64,000 nt of DNA. Source: CAZLRH01 sp964562015. GTDB lineage: Bacteria > Verrucomicrobiota > Verrucomicrobiia > Opitutales > JABDGR01. The notes below the pieces were generated by a model. It made no database searches, had not been told where the DNA came from, and saw nothing but the letters and a program-made list of their open reading frames with translations. Below are positions 26,801-32,617 of this stretch, one piece after another (the first letter of the stretch is position 1; each line of letters begins with the position of its first letter). Location: positions 1 through 64,000 of the forward strand of contig CAZLRH010000007.1 of NCBI GenBank assembly GCA_964562015.1, given 5' to 3'. A program made the translations under genes and the position numbers.

Positions 26801-27341
26801 GCTGCATCGCATGCACCGAATTGCTGGTGCCCGTCACCCCTGCCTGCCAGGTGACACCGTCGCCGGATAACAAGACGATGCCGCCGTCGCCATAGGCGAC
26901 GAATTTATTTTGGGCGAAAATGATGCCGCGGAGATTTTGGTCTGTCTGGGCCGGCTGGGGCACCCAATTGGCGCCGTCGGTGGACTTCAGCATGGTGCCG
27001 GCGTCGCCCACGGCGATGTAGGTGGGGCCGGTTTCATTGCCGCTGGTGACATTGCCAAAGGCCACACCCCGGAGGAAATCGGTCGTGCCGCTGGAACGAA
27101 TCGTCCATGACGCGCCATCCGGCGAAGTCAGAATGGTGCCGACGTTGCCGACGGCGACATACAGATTCGTGGCGTTGCCACCCTGCGTAACGTTGGAAAT
27201 GGCGATGGCGGAGAGGTTGCCTTGCATCTCGCGCCAGTCGTACTGGGCGCGCAGCGGCGTGAGGCCGGCCACGCCGGTTAAAAAAAGGCCCGCAACCACG
27301 AACGGGGCACGAAAGACAGAAAGAAACGAGCCCAAGCGCAT
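23898..27341 (-). CDS. Large secreted protein: beta-propeller repeats plus Ig-like domains
   Basis: Exported protein of 1147 residues. A signal peptide (MRLGSFLSVF to about LTPLRAQ) is followed by roughly 650 residues of repeats of the form VAVGDGGTILxSxDGxxW, the BNR/Ycf48-like propeller pattern. About five Ig-like domains of 85-90 residues follow, each with Q-P preceding GGNATFTV-type strands and a YxWxxNG-type core (PTYHWRREG, PTYQWYLNG, VTYQWFFNG, IKYQWFFNA). It ends in KVTLKIKPKP with no sorting tail. The role is probably cell-surface binding or adhesion. Asn-x-Thr/Ser triplets are unusually frequent. The ATG at 27341 is chosen because the signal peptide starts there. It appears to be transcribed alone. 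Confidence 0.85.
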   Translation of the reverse strand: MRLGSFLSVFRAPFVVAGLFLTGVAGLTPLRAQYDWREMQGNLSAIAISNVTQGGNATNLYVAVGNVGTILTSPDGASWTIRSSGTTDFLRGVAFGNVTSGNETGPTYIAVGDAGTMLKSTDGANWVPQPAQTDQNLRGIIFAQNKFVAYGDGGIVLLSGDGVTWQAGVTGTSNSVHAMQLIIDPARGGELFIAVGEKGTFLRSPDGLSWSIVATSTENNLNSVAYGAGLFVAVGDGGEIQTSPFGIHWDHQRSGTRQNITSVVYDGTKFVGVTSSSTTVISNQTGEVGTQWHTGSTGHWTDLTALVYDSTNSRFVTVGNIGIIVDITSYILTSADGNSWTDYASGSTSGYTDVTNDGTQFIAVGASGGITDSLDGVIWQVTLAVGGNLTFNHIASDTGTGHSVVVGDGQTDSSSPLFYYSTNGQSWNGIFADTTRSLKGIAYNSTGNTWVALTDATADTTDPVAYSLAFTSSNGVAFTKHTAVDTSAADLLNGFIQVAYDPNSNLFVAILSPSTNEIDDYHVRTSADGFTWSAPVAGFTTPVELKDIKLVNNQIIIVAATGQIAVLTWTGATYVGSFPFTGTVNELRGVTYGADSNGVNTWAFVGDDVADNTDTMLTSTDSPLGGGSLVTSLYPSATSGMRALDFFDSPAVAGGNVFVAVGDGGKIFTSLRWAPSLVARVNDQSGVIGGNASFTVQPQPTIPNGFLSFQWQKVTAGVPSNITTDGIKYFGSTTAVLGIANLTNADANVTYRVAVTNGIGDTLYSNNANLTTGTYPIVITQPVDVSAIEGGNATFTVVATGVPTPTYHWRREGVLLTDDGITVQGSSTASLLLSNVSLANSTTNLPNSAGNFSVDITNIIGSISSNTVVLFVGSPPVIIDQPVNPITSAGNDTFFSVTATGSPAPTYQWYLNGNALTDGGNISGSQTSKLNIANVSNANLGVYTVLVSNNQGNVTSDPAILQLPGALTILTQPVSQQAKLGGTVTLSVTAVGTPPVTYQWFFNGVKLNNVTHYSNVTAANMTISGITAAQGGTYYVKVSNDSGFVLSNNVTVSTPLQITTQPQSQTVASFAPVKFTVKVAGGGTIKYQWFFNAAKIANGGFVKGATTATLTITRAGSQFGGKYYVTATNGTNAVTSNKVTLKIKPKP

Positions 27342-27443
27342 AGGGCTGCACGATATACAGTCGGCCAGCGCAGGCAATCCTAATTACTGGTCGCCGGTAA
27401 AGACCCCCAGCCTGGAGAAAGAAAGGCCCGATCTGCAGGGGGT

Positions 27444-28685
27444 TCAGGACCGCTTATTGGCCAGCGCCTGCAGGCGGGCCAGAATGTCCGTGGGACGGGT
27501 GGCCGGGCGCGCCGCGGTCACGCGGGCTTTCTCCGCGGCCAATTCCGCGGGATGCGCGAGCCATTGGCGCACCGCCGCGCCCAAATCCCCCGGGCGCTTC
27601 AACACCCGTCCAAAACCGCGCCCACGGCAGAATTTTACGGTAATCATCTCCTGCGGCATGATGCCGCCCAAGGTATTAAAGAGCAGCGGCAGGCCGGTCA
27701 GAATGGCCTCGCTCGTGGTGCCCGTGCCGGGCCGCGCCACGACAGCGGAGGACACGCGCATCAATTGGGCCAGGTTGCGCACATGCGGCAGAGCCCGCAC
27801 CCGCAAGGCGAGATGACGGGCAGCCCACTCCTGGACGGTGCGCTGGGCGGCCTCGTTTTTCCCGCACAGCGCCACGACTTGGAGCGGCGCCGGCAAGGGG
27901 CCGTCCGCCAGGATGGCTTCCAACAGGGCAAGGTGATTCTGGGCGCTATTGGCGCCGGTGGAAAGGAGCAGGGTGAAAACGCCGGGCTCGAGCGTCAGCT
28001 CATTACGAAAATAGGCCTCGTCGGCCGCCGCTTCGGCGGGCACCCAAAACGCGGGGTCGAGCAGGAAGCCGCCCGTCCAGGCGCGTTCTGGGGCCATGCC
28101 CAGTTGGTGGGCTTGTGCAGTGGTTTCCTCCACCGCGCCGATAAACAAATCCGCCGCCGGGTTGACCCAGTGTTTGCTGAAACCGTAGCCGCCCTCGAGT
28201 TCGCCGCAGTAAGTGGCGCACACGGGCGGCGCTTCCGGCAGGGCGGCCTTGGCCGCGGCAAAAAAACCATGGTTGAGGTGGTCGTGCGTGCTCACGATCA
28301 GGCGCGGGCGGACGGAACGGACGAAGTCCATGAAGCCATCGCGTCCGGGCATGAAGCCGATGTCGGCCTTGGTCGGCGGGGCGCCGGGGGCGCGCGCGGG
28401 CTTGGGGCCGAGCACGGCTTGGGCCGAGCCGCCGCAGAAACTCACAAATTCCAATAAATTATAATAGACATGGTGGAAACCCGGCCAGGTGCGCTGGATG
28501 ACATTGTAGGCGCCGACGCCGACGCGGTAAAGCGCATGCGTGGCCTCCAGTGCCTGGTGCAGTTGCACCTTCCACGGCTGGGAGCCCTCGCGGCCGGCCC
28601 AGTCGCGCAGGGCGCGGGCGCGGGTGTCGTGGCCGCCGCCGGTGCTGGAGGTGAGCACGAGCACGCGCATCGGTTCGTCACTCAT
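27444..28685 (-). CDS. MGDG synthase / MurG-like (GT28) glycosyltransferase
   Basis: Predicted membrane-associated GT-B glycosyltransferase of the monogalactosyl- or diglucosyl-diacylglycerol synthase type. The 413 residues start VLVLTSSTGGGHDTRARAL, the acceptor-domain motif of this group. A Trp/Tyr-rich helix (YNVIQRTWPGFHHVYYNLLE) may touch the membrane. The C-terminal donor half has LLLSTGANSAQN and VVARPGTGTTSEAILTGLPL, close to the sugar-nucleotide site of GT28 enzymes. The ATG at 28685 overlaps the stop of the upstream SET gene, so the two are coupled. The lipid or glycan product cannot be told from sequence. Confidence 0.82.
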   Translation of the reverse strand: MSDEPMRVLVLTSSTGGGHDTRARALRDWAGREGSQPWKVQLHQALEATHALYRVGVGAYNVIQRTWPGFHHVYYNLLEFVSFCGGSAQAVLGPKPARAPGAPPTKADIGFMPGRDGFMDFVRSVRPRLIVSTHDHLNHGFFAAAKAALPEAPPVCATYCGELEGGYGFSKHWVNPAADLFIGAVEETTAQAHQLGMAPERAWTGGFLLDPAFWVPAEAAADEAYFRNELTLEPGVFTLLLSTGANSAQNHLALLEAILADGPLPAPLQVVALCGKNEAAQRTVQEWAARHLALRVRALPHVRNLAQLMRVSSAVVARPGTGTTSEAILTGLPLLFNTLGGIMPQEMITVKFCRGRGFGRVLKRPGDLGAAVRQWLAHPAELAAEKARVTAARPATRPTDILARLQALANKRS

Positions 28686-29242
28686 TTCGCCCGGCCCTCC
28701 CCGAGCGGGGGTAGCACGCTCCGCCCCACCCGCCCGAGCAAACGCCGCGCGCGCCAGCGTTCCGCCTGCCCGACGATGAAACCCACGCATCCGGGCGCGC
28801 CGCAATGACACGGGTGGCCGGGAAACGCCGCCAGGCGAAAGCCATAATCGAAAGTCAATTCCACGCCCGCCGCCATAGCGCGCAGCGCGTGAATCCAGAC
28901 CTTTCCGTTCTCCGCGACCGCTTCACAATTCGGGGCGCAACTATGGTTGATAAAACGCGCCGGGTTCTCGGCGTGGCCGCCATCGAGGTCAAAGGACTCG
29001 TCCAACTCCATGAGAAAAGTGAAACCGTTTTCAAGGTGAGCCGTTTGCCGGCGAGCGGATTCGGCCTTGGAGAGGCGCTGGCCCGTGTATTCGACAATCC
29101 TCTCGCCTTGGGCAATCGCCCGGGCCGCGAAAAGGCCTTGCCCGTGGATGCCAGAGGCGCCCGCAAAAAAGGCGGGATCAGGCTGCATCAAGCCCGTGGG
29201 CGAATTGGCGCATGCGTGCGAAAGCACGGCGGTATAAGGCAT
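28682..29242 (-). CDS. SET-domain protein (predicted lysine methyltransferase)
   Basis: SET-fold protein of 186 residues, predicted to transfer methyl from S-adenosylmethionine to a lysine side chain. Motifs: GIHGQGLFAARAIAQGERIV at the fold start, ARFINHSCAPNCEA (the NHSCxPN knot), GVELTFDYG (the catalytic Tyr) and a post-SET zinc cluster CHCGAPGCVGFIVG. All hallmark residues are present, so it is probably active. ATG at 29242 is chosen; a second at 29188 gives a version starting just before the domain. It overlaps the next gene by 4 bp and is divergent from the toxin-antitoxin module. The natural substrate in bacteria is mostly unknown; ribosomal or nucleoid proteins are possible. Confidence 0.87.
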   Translation of the reverse strand: MPYTAVLSHACANSPTGLMQPDPAFFAGASGIHGQGLFAARAIAQGERIVEYTGQRLSKAESARRQTAHLENGFTFLMELDESFDLDGGHAENPARFINHSCAPNCEAVAENGKVWIHALRAMAAGVELTFDYGFRLAAFPGHPCHCGAPGCVGFIVGQAERWRARRLLGRVGRSVLPPLGEGRAK

Positions 29243-29330
29243 TGAGGCCCGCCGGGGAGTCAACGTGAAATTCGCGCCCAAGGTAATGCCTTTCGTGCAT
29301 CCGCTTAAATTATCCTTGGCGGAAGCCAAT

Positions 29331-29349
29331 GTATCACTAAAGTATCACT
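29331..29349 (+). promoter_or_regulatory. Direct repeat GTATCACT, possible antitoxin operator
   Basis: GTATCACT occurs at 29331-29338 and again at 29342-29349, with starts 11 bp apart (one helical turn), ending two bases before the antitoxin ATG. Phd/YefM antitoxins usually repress their own promoter by binding repeated or palindromic sites at this place. An overlapping GTATCACTTGATG leaves little room for a ribosome-binding site. This is an inference from position. Confidence 0.4.
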
Positions 29350-29351
29350 TG

Positions 29352-29609
29352 ATGAAAACTGAACTGGTCACGACCTTGAAGCGGGAGGCCACCAAGATAA
29401 TCGCCGGACTGCAGCAGGATCGAAATCCGATCCTCATTACGCAACATGGCAAACCGGCCGCCTACCTGCTCGATGTCGCGACCTTTGACGCGCTGAATCG
29501 CCGGCTGACGGTGTTGGAGAGCCTGGCCATGGGCGAGCAGGCTATTCGTGAAGGCCGTGTCACCTCCCACGCCCAGGCCAAGAAGCGTTTCTCCCGATGG
29601 CTGAAATAA
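29352..29609 (+). CDS. Type II antitoxin, Phd/YefM family
   Basis: Antitoxin of 85 residues that would bind and neutralise the toxin encoded next and repress the operon. The N-terminal Phd/YefM fold reads LVTTLKREATKIIAGLQQD followed by ILITQHGKPAAYLLDVATFD, the family signature. A helical C-terminus (GEQAIREGRVTSHAQAKKRF) would wrap around the toxin. The ATG at 29352 is chosen because it opens the conserved domain. The gene overlaps the toxin start by 13 bp. The module is squeezed between the divergent SET gene and the convergent DAC gene and shows no sign of mobile DNA around it. Confidence 0.88.
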   Translation: MKTELVTTLKREATKIIAGLQQDRNPILITQHGKPAAYLLDVATFDALNRRLTVLESLAMGEQAIREGRVTSHAQAKKRFSRWLK

Positions 29610-29908
29610 TCTGGTCTCATCCCGCCCTGGCGCAGTTGGAGGAACTCGCCAATTATATCGCCCTCGACAAGCCTGCGGCCGCCCGGGCCGTCGTGCGCAA
29701 GGTTTTTGCGACGACCAGCCAGCTTGAGCATTTTCAACGGCTGGGCCGGCCCATACCGGAGTTTCGCCACCGAAATTACGGACAAATCTGGCTCCCACCG
29801 TGCTGGATTTATTACCGTCTTAACGAAGAGAAAGTGTATATCCTCCATGTGCGCCGGGCGGAAAGGCCCTTGAGGACGGACGACTTTTTTGAAAGCGACG
29901 ACGCTTGA
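29597..29908 (+). CDS. Type II toxin, RelE/ParE family
   Basis: Toxin of 103 residues in the RelE/ParE superfamily, partner of the upstream antitoxin. Family features: IIWSHPALAQLEELANYIAL at the start (ParE-type helix), AARAVVRKVFATTSQLEHF, GRPIPEFRHRNYGQIWL with the conserved Arg, and a C-terminal IYYRLNEEKVYILHVRRAER. The pattern is nearer to ParE, which poisons gyrase, than to RelE, which cuts mRNA on ribosomes, but activity cannot be fixed from sequence. It starts inside the last codons of the antitoxin gene (13-bp overlap) and ends 15 bp from the convergent DAC gene. Confidence 0.88.
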   Translation: MAEIIWSHPALAQLEELANYIALDKPAAARAVVRKVFATTSQLEHFQRLGRPIPEFRHRNYGQIWLPPCWIYYRLNEEKVYILHVRRAERPLRTDDFFESDDA

Positions 29909-29923
29909 ATGCCACCGAGGCGT

Positions 29924-31279
29924 TTACAAATTCCGATTGATGCCCTTTTCAATCACCGGCAGCCATTGGCCGCGGCGGAAGAGGGTGACCTGGCCGGTGC
30001 TGGCCGAGACCACGATGGCCAGACAGTCGGCGGCGAGCGAAATCGCGCAGGCCGCCGCGTGGCGCGAGCCGAGGCCGCTCGGCAGTTCATGCGCATAGTC
30101 GGGCGCATGGATGAGGCTGCCGGCGGATTCAAGCACGCCGTCGCCCCGGATGACGAACGCGCCGTCCAGCGAGGAGAATTCCTTCACGGTTTCATCCATA
30201 AAGGGGTTGAGGATGTTGCGATCCTCCTCTTTGTATCCAAAAAAGGGATTTAGTACGAGGGGCTTGATGAACGGCTTGATGCGGCCGGCCTCACCGAGCA
30301 CGAACAGGCAGCCCACGGGCCGGCCCTCGCGGCCCTCGATGGCGAGTTCGGTGGCAATGCCGAGGACGCGCTCGAGCACTTCCGGTTTCACCGCGGCGGG
30401 CAGCATGTCCGCCTGGCGGGTGAAGACGGTGGCAAACTCACGCTCGACGTCCACAACCACCAGGGTGTCAAATTGGTTGCTGCCGGGAATGCCGCCGACG
30501 CAGCAGAGCCGGTCATTTTGCTGGAAAATCCCGCGCGTGAGGCCGATGAGGACAGCGCTGCGCAATTGCCCGAGGCGGTTGTTGGTGAAGGAGCGCACCG
30601 GGATGAGCGCATCCACGCCGGGGACCGCGCCGACGTCCGCCGCGCCTTGGGTCACGAGCACTTTTTTCAGGCCGCGAAAGGAGCCTTCGAGACCGAGGCC
30701 GCCGGAAAACGTGTCGCCAAAAATAACCACCGCGGAACAACGCGCGCCCTTGGCCACCTTGGCAGTTTCGGTCAAAATGAGCTGGTTGAACTTGGTGTCC
30801 TGCGTGCCGCTGCGGCCCGCAACCCCGCCGAAGACCTGCATAACGGCTTCACGGAACGATTCGAGATCGGGCGCCTCGACGAGCCGATCCAGGGTCGCCT
30901 CTTCCTGAAAGATGCGGGCCAGCGAAGCCAGCACACTGAGGTAGGATTTTTCCCCTTCGCCGGCGAGCATTAGGAAAACCAGGCGCACGTCCTTGTAGTC
31001 GTCGGCGTCACGGAAGCTCAAACCATGCGGGCAGCGGCCGACGACAAAGACGTAGGGCGCCTTCATGGCTGTGCGCAAGTGCGGCAGCGCCACCCCGTTG
31101 CCGAGCTGCGAGGTGATGGTCTGCTCGCGGTCCATCAATTCCTGGCGCAATTGCTCGCGAGTGCGTTTCTGCAACGCAGAGGCCGGAAGGACGGCGAGCA
31201 TCTCGTCCAGCGCCGCGCCGAAATCGCTGCTACGCAATTCGATGATGCGGGCTTTGGAAAAGTACCGGTCCAGGCGCAT
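29924..31279 (-). CDS. EIIA-like / PK-C-like / DAC three-domain cyclic di-AMP synthase
   Basis: Predicted diadenylate cyclase, making c-di-AMP from two ATP. The 451 residues hold three parts. Residues 1-150 resemble a PTS EIIA domain of fructose/nitrogen type, with the phospho-histidine motif NGVALPHLRT (His67). Residues 160-300 resemble the pyruvate-kinase C-terminal-like domain of archaeal DacZ (SAVVIFGDTFSGGL, LIGLTRGIFQQNDRLCCVGG). Residues 305-445 are the DAC catalytic domain, with EGREGRPVGCLFVLG, LDGAFVIRGDGVLESAG (Asp372-Gly-Ala) and GLGSRHAAACAISL (Arg406-His407). All catalytic signatures are present. DacZ itself has only the last two domains, so the EIIA part is an addition that could sense phosphotransfer status. 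It lies 125 bp downstream of nuoA on the same strand. Confidence 0.85.
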   Translation of the reverse strand: MRLDRYFSKARIIELRSSDFGAALDEMLAVLPASALQKRTREQLRQELMDREQTITSQLGNGVALPHLRTAMKAPYVFVVGRCPHGLSFRDADDYKDVRLVFLMLAGEGEKSYLSVLASLARIFQEEATLDRLVEAPDLESFREAVMQVFGGVAGRSGTQDTKFNQLILTETAKVAKGARCSAVVIFGDTFSGGLGLEGSFRGLKKVLVTQGAADVGAVPGVDALIPVRSFTNNRLGQLRSAVLIGLTRGIFQQNDRLCCVGGIPGSNQFDTLVVVDVEREFATVFTRQADMLPAAVKPEVLERVLGIATELAIEGREGRPVGCLFVLGEAGRIKPFIKPLVLNPFFGYKEEDRNILNPFMDETVKEFSSLDGAFVIRGDGVLESAGSLIHAPDYAHELPSGLGSRHAAACAISLAADCLAIVVSASTGQVTLFRRGQWLPVIEKGINRNL

Positions 31280-31404
31280 GGCGCAGTTTCGAAATTCAAC
31301 CGCCCCGTTTCAAGAGCCAAGTTCGCCCCCGGCCAACTTATCTTATTAAGGCCCAAATCCGGGAAGCCACGGCGCGACTCCCCTGCCGGGCGTGGCCGGC
31401 CCGC

Positions 31405-31779
31405 TCACTTCTCCCATTCAATCGCGCCCTTTTTCAACTCGTACCACAGGCCCAGGGTGAGCACGGCGACGAAAAACAGCAGCGGCAGCACCATCGGCAA
31501 ATGGTTGGCCACGAAATCACGATAGACCAACACTGCCGGCACGAGAAATACGACTTCGATGTCAAAAAGGATGAAGAGCATCGCCGTCAGGTAAAATTTT
31601 ACCGAAAACTGCGGATGCGGGGCGCCGATGGGGTCCATGCCGCACTCATAGGCGGAGTCCTTGCGCGGGTGCGGCGCGGCCCGCTGGCCGAACAGTTTGT
31701 TGCCGATCAAAATCGCCGCGGCGATGGCTGCCGCAAGCACGAACTGGATGAGGACGGGAATAAAGGACGCCAACGTCAT
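31405..31779 (-). CDS. nuoA: NADH-quinone oxidoreductase subunit A
   Basis: Membrane subunit of respiratory complex I, lying near the quinone channel. The 124 residues have three spans and the family loop DSAYECGMDPIG, then FSVKFYLTAMLFILFDIEVVFLVP, which is diagnostic. The ATG at 31779 is chosen; an upstream in-frame ATG at 31791 adds four residues. Normally nuoA begins the nuoABCDEFGHIJKLMN operon, but here the downstream gene on the same strand is the DAC cyclase and the upstream neighbour faces away, so this is an isolated nuoA. Confidence 0.95.
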   Translation of the reverse strand: MTLASFIPVLIQFVLAAAIAAAILIGNKLFGQRAAPHPRKDSAYECGMDPIGAPHPQFSVKFYLTAMLFILFDIEVVFLVPAVLVYRDFVANHLPMVLPLLFFVAVLTLGLWYELKKGAIEWEK

Positions 31780-32021
31780 GCCCGCAGGCAAACAACTCGC
31801 GGCGGGCGAGGCAAGTCGAAAAGCCCGGCCGGCGGGTGGGACCCGAATCCCCGCTTCACCACCTCCATGATTTTATGATTGTATGCATGTGCGCTTAATC
31901 CATTATGGTGAATATCGGGATAAGGATACATCCAAACCCAGGTGGCCAGACCATTATCCCCGGCCGGCCCCTTCGGCTGCGCGCCCTGACGTTACCTCAT
32001 TCTGACCCAATTCAAACTACC

Positions 32022-32606
32022 ATGCACTCTCCCAAATTCTGGCGATTATTCCTGATCCTGTCGGTTGCGGCGCTGGCGTCCCAACCTTTCGTCCGGGCGG
32101 CGCAGGGCGACAACCTGCCGACCAACCTGCAAGGCGATTATGCGTACACGAGCATCACTTACCAAATTAGCGCCGCCGGACAATCGGCCTCGGGGTCCGT
32201 CCCCTACTCGTCGATTCAATCCATCGGCATCACCTTCACCGTGGGCCCGAAAGGCCTGGGCGGCCCGGCCACGGCGGGCAACGTGAAGCAGGTGCAGGCC
32301 TATGTGGCACAAATCATCAAGCAACTCCAAAGCCAGGGAATTGGGGTGGTGAAAATAACCTCAAAGAACCTCAAGATCCTCAAGGCCAGCCCGACCCAAT
32401 TTGCGGCCGCGGTGTCCGGGAATTTCAACGTGCAAGCGTCCGGCGTCGTGGCGCGGGTGACCATTTCGCCCGGCAGCACTTTCACCGGAGTGCTGAAGTC
32501 GAATGGCATCATCACGGTCCAGATCAAGCTCAGCGGCACCATTTCCGCCAAAGGGCAAAGGGCCAATTATCGCATCATGGTGACTGGCACGCTGGCGCAT
32601 TTGTAA
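32022..32606 (+). CDS. Hypothetical secreted protein
   Basis: Not recognised. The 194 residues begin with a signal peptide (MHSPKFWRLFLILSVAALAS, cut near AAQGDN). The mature part is rich in Ser, Gly and Ile with alternating hydrophobic residues, suggesting a beta-sandwich: YAYTSITYQISAAGQSASGS, then ARVTISPGSTFTGVLKSNGI, then VQIKLSGTISAKGQ. One helical segment (AGNVKQVQAYVAQIIKQLQS) sits in the middle. The start at 32022 is taken because the signal peptide begins there; the frame is open upstream without coding character. It converges with the YfhO gene, stop to stop only 11 bp apart. Confidence 0.65.
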   Translation: MHSPKFWRLFLILSVAALASQPFVRAAQGDNLPTNLQGDYAYTSITYQISAAGQSASGSVPYSSIQSIGITFTVGPKGLGGPATAGNVKQVQAYVAQIIKQLQSQGIGVVKITSKNLKILKASPTQFAAAVSGNFNVQASGVVARVTISPGSTFTGVLKSNGIITVQIKLSGTISAKGQRANYRIMVTGTLAHL

Positions 32607-32617
32607 AGCCGAGCCCA

